This document shows, piece after piece, positions 47,267 through 57,895 of a DNA stretch of 64,000 nt (positions are counted from its first letter, which is position 1; each line of letters opens with the position of its first letter). The DNA comes from Mytilisepta virgata (lineage: Eukaryota > Mollusca > Bivalvia > Mytilida > Mytilidae). A program made the position numbers and the translations under genes. The DNA lies in NCBI GenBank assembly GCA_028015205.1, contig CM051516.1:36780230-36844229 (forward strand). Reading direction: 5' to 3'. The notes beneath the pieces are model-generated. The model saw nothing but the letters and a program-made list of their open reading frames with translations. It did not search any database and was not told the DNA's origin.

Positions 47267-49256
47267 CTATTATTCTGCGAAGAAATACTCTTCCGCCACG
47301 AACAACAGCTGATGCCCAATTAAGTTTGCCTGCTAAAGACTGTAATCGCTTTTTTGACGCACGCTTACGCTCGCAAAATGCTGCTAATTCTGCCTGCAAA
47401 GCAGATAATTTTTCATTAGAAAGGCGCAATTCCATTGTGCTAGAGTCTATTTCAACTCCTAGAAAAGTAAGCTTATGACATGGGTCAACCACCTTTGACC
47501 AGTTTATGAGAAAACCTAATTTCCGCAATAATGAAATAAGTGTCTTAAATGCTTTAATACATTTCTCTTTGGATGATTCGCATATTAAAAAGTCATCAAT
47601 ATATGCAATAATGTGGAATCCCCTACGAGACATCATACGCCGAACTGCTTGTGAAAGTCTATGGAAAATTCCTGGAGCTAATTTAGAACCAAAAGGTAAC
47701 TTTTTGTCACTTAAGATATGCTCTGATCCATCAGGAAAAACCCATCTGAACCCTGTGACTTGCTGACTCCTATGACTAAGTCTTACAGAACGGTAGGCTG
47801 ATTTAAGATCAACCTTTGCCATGTAACAATTTTGAGTTACTAATTTGACCGCATCATCTACAGTTTGAAATTTATGTTTATCCATGTCAGTCACAAAGTC
47901 ATTGACTGCAGTGCCATGTGGCCGACTACAATCATGAATAAGTCTAATACCCCCATCTGGTTTTGAGATAGCAGCCATAGGACTGATAATTTTAGGTTCA
48001 ATATCTGCAAATACATAATTGCCACATTCTAGTTCTGCTAACACCTGAGCATGAGCCTTGGAGTATAAGGGACTATCAATAGATACAGAGGGGTGATTTT
48101 TCCCAGAAATTCCTGAAGGGATAACATCTTCTGTCACTATATCAAACCCATTTGTAATGCCATTCATAAGAAATACTTTATCATGATCAAATTCTAATTC
48201 AGTGCTCCAAACTGATTCGCATAAGTCTCGTAAAGGCTTCACGATTAGTCTTTTTGGAATAGTACATGAATTTGTTTTATGGTTAACAGATGAATGCTTC
48301 TGCCCACACCCAGAAATATTACAAATATGATCAAATTTGCAGGAGCGAAATGTACATCCTGACTTACTGTTGAATTGTTTGCATATCTCCCTGCCTAGCA
48401 GAGAATCTGATTTAATAATTGGGTAATGGTTATAGATGGCTTTTTGCTTTGAAAATTTTGCATGCTTTATCTGAGATTTCTGCTTAAATCTTAGGTGGAC
48501 TGTGATTAAATGAGGAATTTCGGTCCCCCAGCGAAAATCATGCTGACCCTGAAAAAATCTATATTCCCTATCATAATAAAAAACTGATACCCGATCATAA
48601 ATGTTAAGTAATTCATAAATCTTTGCAGTATAGGACAAGTAATCTAATATATTTTCATTTTTTAAAATTGCATCATCTATTAATTTATAAAAAATTGCAA
48701 GATTTGCTAAGGACCACTGACATATAGATATAGTTTCAAAGGTTGGTTTTTGTCCCGTTCGAAAAATTAGTTGGCCTTTTTCATTGTCCATTAAAATTTT
48801 CTCTTCTACTTCAAATCTAGTTTTCTCAACAAAATCTAAAATGTCATAAAAGGGCTTGCTGGTATCATGGGCAAAAGTTTTTAAAAATACTTGCGGGTCA
48901 TTCCATGAAGCACAATTGGATGAGAGTGGCACTGTCAAATTGCTGTTTGCATCATACAATATCTTGTTTTTAAAAGTTTTCGAAATATTTACATTGTTCT
49001 CGTTATCTGTTAAATGTTGATAATTGTCTGATGAATCTGAACTATCTCTTGTAATTTTGAAAAATTCATTAATTGATTTTAGTAACAGTTTTCTCTGTCC
49101 AATTGGAATTCCACTGTCTAAAATGTCCTCAGCTGACAACAGTTCTAAAGCTTCCAATGAGGTAAATCCCAAATCTAATAAGACGCGCACAGTATTTTCG
49201 CTTAATTTCTTAGAAATTGCCCAGCTTTTGATTTCATTTAATTCGTCAATTGCCAT
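47166..49256 (-). CDS. Retroelement Gag-like / reverse transcriptase frame
   Basis: 696 codons from ATG at 49256. Residues 5-67 form a SAM-like helical domain (LSENTVRVLLDLGF, then GIPIGQRKLLLKSI). Around 292-310 is a C-x8-C-x4-C-x3-H zinc-finger-like motif followed by more Cys/His. The reverse transcriptase spans about 410-610: KPDGGIRLIHDCSR, KVDLKSAYRSV (motif A Asp483), LPFGSKLAPGIF, and the catalytic YIDD (552-555), then KLTFLGVEID. The wording is DIRS/Ngaro-like rather than Gypsy-like. After residue about 670 the frame leaves the conserved sequence at an A7 run (plus-strand T7 at 47243-47249). The last 27 or so residues are out of frame with the family. No protease or integrase is seen. 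Confidence 0.88.
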   Translation of the reverse strand: MAIDELNEIKSWAISKKLSENTVRVLLDLGFTSLEALELLSAEDILDSGIPIGQRKLLLKSINEFFKITRDSSDSSDNYQHLTDNENNVNISKTFKNKILYDANSNLTVPLSSNCASWNDPQVFLKTFAHDTSKPFYDILDFVEKTRFEVEEKILMDNEKGQLIFRTGQKPTFETISICQWSLANLAIFYKLIDDAILKNENILDYLSYTAKIYELLNIYDRVSVFYYDREYRFFQGQHDFRWGTEIPHLITVHLRFKQKSQIKHAKFSKQKAIYNHYPIIKSDSLLGREICKQFNSKSGCTFRSCKFDHICNISGCGQKHSSVNHKTNSCTIPKRLIVKPLRDLCESVWSTELEFDHDKVFLMNGITNGFDIVTEDVIPSGISGKNHPSVSIDSPLYSKAHAQVLAELECGNYVFADIEPKIISPMAAISKPDGGIRLIHDCSRPHGTAVNDFVTDMDKHKFQTVDDAVKLVTQNCYMAKVDLKSAYRSVRLSHRSQQVTGFRWVFPDGSEHILSDKKLPFGSKLAPGIFHRLSQAVRRMMSRRGFHIIAYIDDFLICESSKEKCIKAFKTLISLLRKLGFLINWSKVVDPCHKLTFLGVEIDSSTMELRLSNEKLSALQAELAAFCERKRASKKRLQSLAGKLNWASAVVRGGRVFLRRIIDGIAALKKRLAQGINNWRNTARYSLVAGFHIQF

Positions 49257-49557
49257 ATGTCTGAACTAACTATTGCTATCTGAGATGTTTCTTTACACTC
49301 ACAAAGAATAATGTACTCACTGTTAAATGCCATTTGCACATATGTTATAAGAGCAATATAAAAAAGTCAAGACTGAATGCTGGGGCCGCCACTTTCTTTA
49401 CCCTCATACTGAACTTTTTTTACAGCGAATATTCCACATTATGAAATAGATATAAATTTACAAACACATAAGTCTGCATGCCTGCACAGAACTACATATA
49501 CTCAACACACATCAGGTAATGTCCATTTTGTCAGATCAACTTGCGAATAAAGTTTTT

Positions 49558-49891
49558 AAGAAAATATTGTTAGCTGTTAAAATGATGTGATGTTGCTTGC
49601 AGAATGCTAACAAAGTTAATGATAACAAAGTTTTAACTATGACCAGATAAATAATTTTTTAGCTGACCACATGTAGATGCAGGTGGGAGAGGATTGACCA
49701 ATGTTAATAAATTAAATCAGATATGGTGATAGGAAATGAAAGCCAGGAATGCTTGTATCCCTTTATCTCTATACTTCATGCTGGGAGAATATCTCCATTG
49801 ACATTACTGCTTATAATTAATGGGGTCATGCAGTGCCCAGGGGATTATCATTAACTCCCAATTAATAACAAATTTACAACTAAATTTTCAC
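49558..49891 (-). repeat. Split direct repeat A1
   Basis: 5' terminal repeat of the retroelement on the minus strand. It matches 45461-45794 base for base as far as I can see. Flanking sequence beyond 49891 does not match. Confidence 0.93.
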
Positions 49892-49993
49892 TCCAAGAGC
49901 TCATAATTAGCAGGAATCCAGCTAACTGATATGAAGTGTAAACATGTAATTGAAAATGCTAATAATTTTATCCAACACAGACCACTTACGGTA

Positions 49994-50352
49994 CAGTAGA
50001 ACTTCAGTGGCTCGAACTCCAAGGGACCGTCAAAAACTGTTTGAGTTATCGGAAGTTCAAGTAACTGAAATTCGCACAAGTACAGAAAGTTGCCAGTTCC
50101 ATGCCATATATCAGTTTGTATACAGTGTAGCAGATTCTTACAATCAAAATAATGGAAAGTGAAAAAAGTGATTAACTTTTGAGCAACTGGGCCCAGTTTT
50201 CCATGGTAAATTACATAAGTTTTTGTTTAACTTTTCGAGAAACTATGGATTTTTTTACATGAAAATAAAGGAAATATTGATGAGACTTTCAAAACAGATC
50301 GAAACATTAGTGGTGTTCGAGCGATCCGAGTTTGAGCTACAAAGTTTGACTG
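49994..50352. mobile_element. pogo/Tigger-like MITE with TA target duplication
   Basis: Left end CAGTAGAACTTCAGTGGCTC and right end (read inverted) CAGTCAAACTTTGTAGCTC are imperfect terminal inverted repeats continuing into 'gaactcc' / 'aaactcgg'. TA dinucleotides flank both ends (49992-49993 and 50353-50354). The 359 bp between carry no transposase. CAGTnnAAC...CTCGAAC-type ends and TA duplication are typical of Tc1/mariner/pogo derivatives. Confidence 0.75.
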
Positions 50353-50477
50353 TATTGTATTATGAAACCATAGAAATCTGTCCTTCATCACTCAGCAGGC
50401 AAGTAATTACCAATTACCTGTTTAGTTCTTCATTTTTAATTCATTTAATGTTTTATTTATTTAACTTGTTTTTTTTT

Positions 50478-50520
50478 TGGGGGGGGGGGGGGGGGAGGGG
50501 GTAGGGAAGGGGGGAGTTGG
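50478..50520. repeat. Homopolymeric G tract
   Basis: A T9 run is followed by about 17 consecutive G, then G-rich sequence. It lies 125 bp beyond the GT92 stop codon, in what would be its 3' flank, where the transcript would carry poly-C. Confidence 0.9.
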
Positions 50521-50643
50521 AGTTTCACAAAAATTACTCCTACTACAGGAACTACATTTGTATTTGAGCTCCATACATTTTTTTTTATCCTCAAAATTTC
50601 AGATAAATACTTGTGAAATAAAACTACAACACATATTTTCTAT

Positions 50644-52038
50644 TTATTTATCTGAATAGGAAATATTTTGAGCATTTACGAGTTTTGACACTATAGAATT
50701 TACTTCCAAAACTCTATGTTTAACAGCACCATATTTTAGCTTAACAGTCTGGTCAAGGACCCAGTCTTTACAATTCATACCGTAGTTTGATAAACAACTT
50801 CTATAATGATGTAAAAATACTCTTGAAGTATCGGGACTAATAATTTTATATTCTTCTAGTAATGGTTTGCTAACATGATGTATTCCGACTTCAAATATTG
50901 CCGACGGTTTTACTAGCACCTTTGTACGAAAACGACTGAATACTTTAGTCCGTCTTATACTGCTTATAGCCATTACATTGCCATCAAAACTTGTATCAAA
51001 AAAAGCGCTGTGAATACCCAGTCCAACAACTTTTTCCGTTAAAAGTGGCGATAAGGACTGCTGCCAAAATCTATTTCCGTCATGGGGAACAATCAACTCA
51101 TCGATATCTTGTATGGCTAATTTATCTGATAAGCTCATTGAGCGATATAAACAATCGTTATGAGCTATAAGTTGTCCATGATACCATATTTGGCCTTCCT
51201 TTATTACATCGGGTAATTTCCATGGAATAAGCGTCACTAGACTTTTATTTGAGTAATATTCCAAAGCTTTAATGCTTCTTTCATCTTTAATGGCATGAGT
51301 ATAAAAAATAAATTTTTCTGCTCCAAAATATCTTGTAAATTCCATAAACTCAATTAATCTGGAATGATTAACTTCTCCAAATAATGGTGGAATACAGACA
51401 GCATAGTCAACTTTAGCTTTTTGTGGTGATAGTTTGATCAAATTTAGTGTAACATTCCTTGAGGAAGCAGAAGTTTCAGTTTTATCAAATATACTAACGA
51501 CTACTTGGCACGGTTCTTTGAAATCATCAGGTAGTGGACATGACATGATCCATCCTCCATACATTTTATTGTGATTTTCACACATTTCATATTTTAATGC
51601 TAAAACTTCTAACTCCGCATGGTCATTCCTTCTAAATATGCAGACGACACTCACACTGTCTTTTTTGCCTTTACTTAAAATTGACATTATTCTTACGTAT
51701 GTTACGTTCATTCTTTTATCTAAATAAGCAGTGTAAACATAAAACTTATTTTCCGACACTGTTTGAAAATGAAAGGATTTTGTCTCAGGTGTTTGATGGC
51801 AGGGCAATGTTCCATTTAAATCAAACTGATCCCTTATTCCTTGTAAGGTCTGATTTTTAATTAAAATGGAATTAGAAATGTCAAATCTATCCACAATAGA
51901 ATGATCATGTACTCGAGTTTTCTGATTTTCCGTATTACAAATTTCCACTTGTAAACGACTATGTAACAACAACAGCATTAGACAGTACAAGCCTGATATT
52001 GTCACCATATAAAAGTATGTATGTTTAGTCCTTTTCAT
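50644..52038 (-). CDS. Glycosyltransferase family 92 protein (type II membrane)
   Basis: The frame is open from 52107, but a splice acceptor (ttttttacag|cc, exon start 52070) lies between that ATG and the next one. I therefore take ATG at 52038, giving 464 residues starting MKRTKHTYF. Residues 8-25 form a membrane anchor, so the protein is Golgi type II. GT92 (Glyco_transf_92, formerly DUF23) signatures: YAVCIPPLFGEVN, LIEFMEFTRYFGAEKFIFY, WYHGQLIAHNDCLYR, the metal-binding-type motif QDIDELIVP (about 310-318), and FLHHYRSC near the end. Characterised members such as nematode GALT-1 are galactosyltransferases acting on N-glycan core fucose; the substrate here is unknown. Several N-glycosylation sequons occur. 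The whole catalytic region sits in one exon. It lies on the same strand as ASCC3, possibly within one of its introns. Confidence 0.9.
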   Translation of the reverse strand: MKRTKHTYFYMVTISGLYCLMLLLLHSRLQVEICNTENQKTRVHDHSIVDRFDISNSILIKNQTLQGIRDQFDLNGTLPCHQTPETKSFHFQTVSENKFYVYTAYLDKRMNVTYVRIMSILSKGKKDSVSVVCIFRRNDHAELEVLALKYEMCENHNKMYGGWIMSCPLPDDFKEPCQVVVSIFDKTETSASSRNVTLNLIKLSPQKAKVDYAVCIPPLFGEVNHSRLIEFMEFTRYFGAEKFIFYTHAIKDERSIKALEYYSNKSLVTLIPWKLPDVIKEGQIWYHGQLIAHNDCLYRSMSLSDKLAIQDIDELIVPHDGNRFWQQSLSPLLTEKVVGLGIHSAFFDTSFDGNVMAISSIRRTKVFSRFRTKVLVKPSAIFEVGIHHVSKPLLEEYKIISPDTSRVFLHHYRSCLSNYGMNCKDWVLDQTVKLKYGAVKHRVLEVNSIVSKLVNAQNISYSDK

Positions 52039-52278
52039 AATATCATAAACAGCTTCCTTCTCAGTCAAGGCTGTAAAAAAAAGTAAGAATTCATTATTTT
52101 TTCTCACAATTAGTTCATAAAATAGTTGTGCACTATATGAAGATAATTTATTATATCAAAACTTTATCCTTTTCATAATATCATATACCACTTCCTGCTC
52201 ATTCAAGCATCTAAAAAAGTATGAATTCCTTATTTTTTTTTTTATCACAATAAGTTCTTATAATAGTTGTGCACTAAA
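52029..52278 (-). repeat. Tandem duplication of the GT92 5' exon edge
   Basis: The segment 52029-52137, containing the start ATG, splice acceptor and pyrimidine tract of the GT92 exon, is repeated with moderate divergence at 52167-52278, 138 bp further upstream in the gene. The second copy retains an ATG in the same local context (gat att atg aaa agg) and an acceptor-like 'tttttag'. Confidence 0.85.
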
Positions 52279-53572
52279 TGCTGGTAAATTTTCTGTACCA
52301 AAAGTTAATAGCTTTAAGCTATAATTGAAAAAGTTTCCAAATTTTTCTTCCCAGGTTAACGAAATATCATAAAAAAATTGCATGTCAAAATGATAAAAAC
52401 ATTTCTGAAAATAATGAAAACAAATTCACTAGTCATCGGATATAGATTTATCACATTCTCGCATTCACTGTCACAAATAAAAAATTGATCAAATCTGAAT
52501 GTGAAGGAAAGTCTCTAATACATTGCAGAATTAAATAACAGATGTGCATCAATACAATGCATTTATGTATTAAAGGGTTGTAACCTATCTCTTCTTTTAT
52601 CTGAACTTTTATTTCCTTTATGTAAAATACTGGTAAGTTTCAATTTCTTGTCCTATTTAATGAATTTTTACAGTAGGAATATTATGAAATAAGAATAAAA
52701 ATTCTGTAACTACTGATCTGACATGTCAACAAAGATTTAGATGGGGGAAATTTGATATAATACATGTAACAAAATGGAATGTCAAGAAAATGAAACTTAA
52801 ATCAAACTAGGGTTTTACTAGAAAAAAGGATTGAAATAAAATATGTCTTGCTATAGAAATAAACAACAAAATGGATATATTATTTACTGAGAAAATGAAC
52901 AAAGTCCTTGGACCATAAAAATTAAGTGTACACCCCTAGCAAAAGCCTGGACCAAATATGGTTGCACTTCCATGTATTTTCACTAAAAAAAACTTTACAA
53001 AGTCAGTGAATGACATTAGATGAAGATAGATATCTGTTGAGCTTTTAAGTTTGTCCTCGGACCAGGTGAAAAATGGGTACTGCGATATCTCACTAATCAC
53101 AACCTTTGATATAGAGTCGACTCTTGCTAAATTCTGCTTAAATCAATGCTAGAGAATATCATGAACTTGCAGTTGGTCAAGAATTTTTTCTCTGAAGTGA
53201 AATACTCACTGTGACTTAAGATGATGAACTGCAATAAAAAAACCTGTTCTTTGCTTCACAGCCATTTGTAACATTATTGTAGGACTTTGAATCAAGAATA
53301 ATTCCACCATATCTTTTCTTTCATATTATTCTGTCAATTTCAACCAAACTGTAAATAATCATAAATTTCAGACTTTCCAATTTTCTTTGAATCCAATAAG
53401 AGTCTTAGATGTTATGAACTTTTTACCATACATTAACTGATGAGATAAGAGTCTAAATAATGCATACCCCATATCCCTATTTTTTGTATTTGATCAATGA
53501 ATGTGACAACTTTAAATCTTACATGTTTACTTTTATTATTAGAATACATATACTCAATAAAAAATAATAAAT
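52279..53572. other. Noncoding DNA upstream of GT92
   Basis: A 5' UTR exon or promoter of GT92 is expected here but could not be identified. No other feature. Confidence 0.5.
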
Positions 53573-54566
53573 TAACCAGAGGCTCCATGGAGTCTGAACC
53601 GCTCACCTGGATTTTAGGTGACTACAACTCACAAAGCGCTTCTAGACAATACCTGTAAACTTCCACAATTTTCAGCACTTCTAGATAAGATATGTAAAGA
53701 ATTCTTCCAGTGTCCAATGTGAAAAATGTTAAACTAAGTCCAGCTGTTGCAGCTAACTTTGATTACAATCGACACAAAAACATAACTGTTGAAGCAGACA
53801 TTTATCCAAGGATCTTCATGCAACAAAAACATTTCAATTGGCTCAGTATTTTCTGACAAGAAGACCTTTGTACAAACTTCCTCATAGGGTCCAATGTTAA
53901 ACTATAAAAAGTCCAGCTGTGGTGACCATCTTGAATTTCCAATCAGCACATCAAAAACTTTTCAATTGGATTAGTAGTTTCTGACAAGAAGACCTTTGTA
54001 CAAATATTCCCATATGACCCAATGTTAAACTAAGTCCGGCTGTGGTGACCATCTCAAATTTCCGATTGGCACAAAAAACATAAACTTTGTAGAGGTTCAT
54101 CTAATGCTTGTTCATACATAAAAAAATCTTTCAATTGGCTTGGTAGTTTCTGACAAGAAGACCTTTGTACAAAATTCTCCATAGGGTCCAATTTTAAACT
54201 AAGTCCGGCCATGGTGGCCATCTTGAATTTCAGATCGGCACAAAAAACATATCTTTTGTGGAGTTTCATCCCAGGATCATTCATGCTACAAATCAATTGG
54301 CTTCGTAGTTTCTGACAAGAAGTGCTTTAAAGATAAGTCCACACAGAACGAATTATCTGGCCCTGGTAGCCATGTTGAATATCCAATCTGCACAAAAAAC
54401 ATAACTTTGTACAAAACCATCCAATTAACATTCCTGCTAAGTTTGGTTCCATTTAGAATGGTGGTTTCAGAGAAGAAGATGAAAATGTGGATGGACAGAC
54501 GGACGGACGACAGAAGCAAATTGATGGCAAAAGTTCACATGGCCTTTTAATGCAGGTGAGCTAAAA
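53573..54566 (+). mobile_element. Long pearl-like element
   Basis: 5' end 'aaccagaggctccatggagt' (hairpin) plus 'ccgctcacctgg'. The core has five or more modules, most with 'caattggctt' or a variant, 'tttctgacaagaag' and 'cctttgtacaaa' (for example 53860, 53984, 54157 and 54313). The 3' end has 'gacagacggacggacgacag', 'agttcacatggcctttt' and 'gcaggtgagctaaaaaa'. The ends match those of 11380-11940 and 1550-1617, so they are one family with different core length. Open frames on the minus strand are by-products. Confidence 0.8.
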
Positions 54567-55816
54567 AAAAGTGTGAATTTGCGCAGAATGCATTTTCATG
54601 CTCTCACTGCTAAAGCCTTTATTTAAGCTGAGTTTTTATGCTGATATAATTCCATTATATACATATAATGTCTGAAATATTAACTTTATTAAACACATTT
54701 GATTTACAGAAGTGTCCTTAACATTTTTTATTTATTACAATTTTATTACTGACAAATTTCATCAGATTATAAAAATTCTTTACCATAGTAAGATATTTAC
54801 ATATTAAAAAAATATTTGTGATTGTATAACGATCTTCTAGCAACTAAATCTATCAGTACATACAATGGAATTTTAATCACTCAAACACAAATAACTTGAA
54901 CACCATGCCTACCTCAAACCGCTCTTTCAATCTCTTCACAGAAATTTATATTCCAAAGAATTTTGATAACTTGAACCACCTTTTTACTTTTTACTCCAAC
55001 TTCTTTAATTTGTGTCACTGAGGTAAAGGAGTATCCTTACATTTTACGAAACGATTAACACACAAGTAATTTGAAATCACGTGGCTCATATTTCAATTTT
55101 TCCTGAAATAAATAAAACAGAAGCACTACTTCAAATTTCAAAAATAAGGCCATACCTCACTTATAAATTTCAGGAAAAACCACAAACAAACTTCCTCATT
55201 GAAATTTTGTGATTTTTTTGTGAAATAATGCATTTGTTTCATGTTTAAAATACTGATGTCTATCAGAATTTAATCCATCCACCCTAATAAAGGTAATTTT
55301 ACTGTGTGTAATCCATTGTATACTTTATACAGCTAATATGAATTAATATTACACTTGTATCATCTAAAATACAAACACAATCAGGTGTGGGACTATACCT
55401 GCGATCAAAATATAAATCTCATTTTATTGCTCTATATTGATCTTAAAATTTGATTTTATAAATATTTATTCCAAGTTAGTGATTATTTTCTAGTGTCGTA
55501 TAATTTTTTTTATAGTTTTAGGATTAGTTATTGACAAATCTTGATGGAGATTTTTATTACTTGTTCCCTCAGTTTAAATTTGGCTAAAAAACCTGTTATG
55601 TAATAACTTGCACATGAATTCAAAATGAAATGCATTTTATACTATAAAAATTTTCTAACAAAGATCCCGGTTGTGTTAAAGGTGTCCCCAATTCCTTATT
55701 GAAGCAGAGATATAAATGATTTTTGTGTTATATTTATAACCATGATATAATTATAGGAGAATGTAACAATCATACTGCATACTATTATAGTGTTATTAAA
55801 TGGGTATTTTCATATA
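54567..55816. other. Noncoding AT-rich DNA
   Basis: Around 54870-54980, 'actcaaacacaaataacttgaac' style phrases resemble inner parts of the pogo-like MITE at 49994. No gene found. Confidence 0.45.
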
Positions 55817-55935
55817 AAGCCTGTATTATGTCCGAATCAGTCGTATTGGGTCCATGTTAACTGTATAGGCCCGAGGCAACGCTGAGTGCCTATACAGCTT
55901 ATCGAGACCCAATACAACTGTACTGGACAGGCTTC
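55817..55935. repeat. Long nested imperfect palindrome
   Basis: Three nested inverted pairs share one centre: 'agcctgt'...'acaggct', 'gtattgggtc'...'gacccaatac' and 'ctgtataggc'...'gcctatacag'. The centre is 'ccgaggcaacgctgagt'. The whole could fold as one hairpin of about 119 nt. It is probably a MITE or an end of one. Confidence 0.75.
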
Positions 55936-56085
55936 ATCTAAAAAAATAACCATTATTTTATTATCCAATGACTTAAAATACATTATAAATTGTCTATTTA
56001 ATACAATCCCATGTGTCTGAAACGGGTCATTAATACAGGTTTTATACAGAAAAACCAGAGAACCAGAACTGGTCATTAATACAGG

Positions 56086-56111
56086 TCTAATACAGAAAAT
56101 TCTGTATTAGA
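56086..56111. repeat. Perfect 26-bp palindrome
   Basis: TCTAATACAGAA, two A, TTCTGTATTAGA: 12-bp arms with a 2-bp centre. Similar 'taatacag' phrases recur just upstream. Confidence 0.9.
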
Positions 56112-56115
56112 ACTG

Positions 56116-56184
56116 CATTAATGACTGTATTAACTGGACAGTTTTTACTGTATTTCAACACATTAGTTAATAAAACGATATATT
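56116..56184 (+). repeat. 69-bp direct repeat, copy 1
   Basis: Identical by eye to 56485-56553, 369 bp away. It contains 'ggacagtttttactgtattt' and 'ttaataaaacgatatatt'. Confidence 0.92.
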
Positions 56185-56259
56185 AAGTGCACTAGCTGGC
56201 ACCAAGATTCAAACTGATGAATTGCATCTTGAGGACCCGAAGATGCATGTCAATCACGT

Positions 56260-56365
56260 GATTGGCCAGTGCTAATTAATTAGGATATATGATTGGTCAG
56301 TGCATTCCCTCGTATGCCAGTGGTAATTAATTAAGTTATCTGATTGGCCAGTGCATTCTCCTGAC
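56260..56365. repeat. Short degenerate tandem repeat
   Basis: Phrases 'gattggccagtgc' and 'taattaatta' alternate in units of about 50 bp. They lie between the two 69-bp direct repeats. Confidence 0.75.
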
Positions 56366-56484
56366 CAAATAAGGAGTGCAGGCCCATTACTCAGGGGACC
56401 TCCCGTGATATGATGTAACACTAGCTGAGTTTTATGTTATGCTATTATGTTCCAGTTTAATACTATATTTAATTTAAATATCCC

Positions 56485-56553
56485 CATTAATGACTGTATT
56501 AACTGGACAGTTTTTACTGTATTTCAACACATTAGTTAATAAAACGATATATT
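56485..56553 (+). repeat. 69-bp direct repeat, copy 2
   Basis: Second copy of 56116-56184. The pair encloses 300 bp that includes the tandem repeat at 56260. This could be a short terminal-repeat element or a local duplication. Confidence 0.92.
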
Positions 56554-57460
56554 GTCTCACAGATACACTATACACAGTAGTATGTTTTCAGAGGACAACA
56601 CGCAGTTGCAGATCATAAAGGATTTTGGTGGTATATGTTATAAAGAGTCTGTCAAGTTATTTGAATTAAAGTGGTTAAAGTTCGTATGTGTCACTGTGTG
56701 AAATTCTAGTAATAATTATCATTATATGATTTTATTTTCATCATCCGTATGCACAATTATTTCATTATTAATCATTACACAAAATATTATGTAATGTTGA
56801 AAAAAATAAAAACCTCATAACAAGTAACAAAGCTTATAAATTAAAATAAATTAAAATTAACTATTTCCAATATTCATTGCAAAAAATATCAACTTGTCAA
56901 TTCGTAAAATTTCTATTTAACAGCTTACCCTTTCTAAGTTAAGAATTTATGTTATGAAGAGAATTCCATCATTCCGACAAAAACAACTATCACACACAAT
57001 CAGTAAATGTATAGGATCACAAAGTTCCGTGGCTTCCAGAATTAGCATGGCAAATTATACCATAAAAATCAATATATAAAATGCCTGAGTAAAAGGAGAA
57101 AATCTTTGTCCTACAGAAAATCTTGACAACTCTCTTAGTTACTGTGGTAACTGAATTCTTAGAAATTATAAAAGATGTCATTTTTCTTTTGTCAACTTTT
57201 GGCATAAATATTACAAATAAGGAGCTTGATTTGGGGAAATTTTAAGATCTTTAGGAAAACTGAATATTAATGTGTCATTGTTTATAAATAAGATTTTTTT
57301 TATACAATTCATTACTTTTACACCAAATACTTAAAAAAATTTCCACTTGAAATTAAAAAAAGGAAATCTTTAAAAAAAAAACTTTTACAGTTTTAAAAGC
57401 TTTTCTTTAGATTTAAAAAAAAAGTGTGAACTTTTTAAAAAAGAAAAATAGAAAAGAAGT
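56554..57460. other. Noncoding AT-rich DNA
   Basis: No supported feature. Confidence 0.55.
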
Positions 57461-57895
57461 ATGCCCCCGCCAGCACTTGATAATTATGGAACAAAGTTGT
57501 TTTGTTAGGAGTGATTTTTTTTTAAATGAAGTGTGTCTGTAAGACATAAATGATGCCCCCGGCTGACCATAAGAAATTATAAACAATGCAGCTAGTACAA
57601 AAAAAAAATGACTAAGTCCAACTAGCTGCAATTTTGAAAATATTTGAAATTTAAATCCTGTGGACATGCATACCTCCATTATGTGTTTAAACATCCTACA
57701 AAATATTAAAGCTGTAGGAGGAGTTAGCTGGACAAACCATGCTCCCTTTATGCAGCTAGTACGAAAAAAATGACTAAGTCCAACCATCTGTCATTTTGAG
57801 AATATTTGAAAAAAAAAATGAAAATCCTGTGGACATGCACACCCCATGTATCTATATCCGGATGGACGAACGGACGGACAAGGGTAAATTAATAT
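57461..57895 (+). mobile_element. Pearl-like element, two modules
   Basis: 'tgcagctagtac' followed by 'aaaatgactaagtccaac' opens modules at 57587 and 57751 (164 bp apart), each ending 'aaatcctgtggacatgca'. The 3' end has 'ggatggacgaacggacggac'. 'tgcccccgcc' and 'tgcccccggc' lie in the 5' part. Confidence 0.7.

Larger units (their letters stand above)
45005..49891 (-). mobile_element. DIRS-order retrotransposon with split direct repeats and no recombinase gene
   Basis: Read on the minus strand, the order is A1 (49891-49558), reading frames (49256-46640), B1 (46141-45795), A2 (45794-45461), a 109-bp spacer, and B2 (45351-45005). A1 matches A2 (334 bp) and B1 matches B2 (347 bp). B1 abuts A2 directly, exactly as a circular B2-A1 junction would. 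This is the architecture of PAT/Ngaro-type elements, which use a tyrosine recombinase instead of an integrase and make no target-site duplication. None is visible here. Both repeat pairs look identical by eye, so insertion was recent. Encoded functions are a Gag-like/RT frame and an RNase H frame. The noncoding gaps (301 bp upstream of the RT frame, 498 bp between RNase H and B1) are too small for a recombinase of usual length. Probably mobilised in trans. Confidence 0.88.

Noticed and set aside
45005..49891. Interpretation as an LTR (Gypsy/Copia) retrotransposon
   Set aside because: The terminal sequences are not simple direct long repeats, there is no integrase or target duplication, and the B1/A2 fusion fits split direct repeats instead.
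54054..54519. Minus-strand open frames
   Set aside because: They follow the modular core of the pearl-like element and repeat the same residues with each module.
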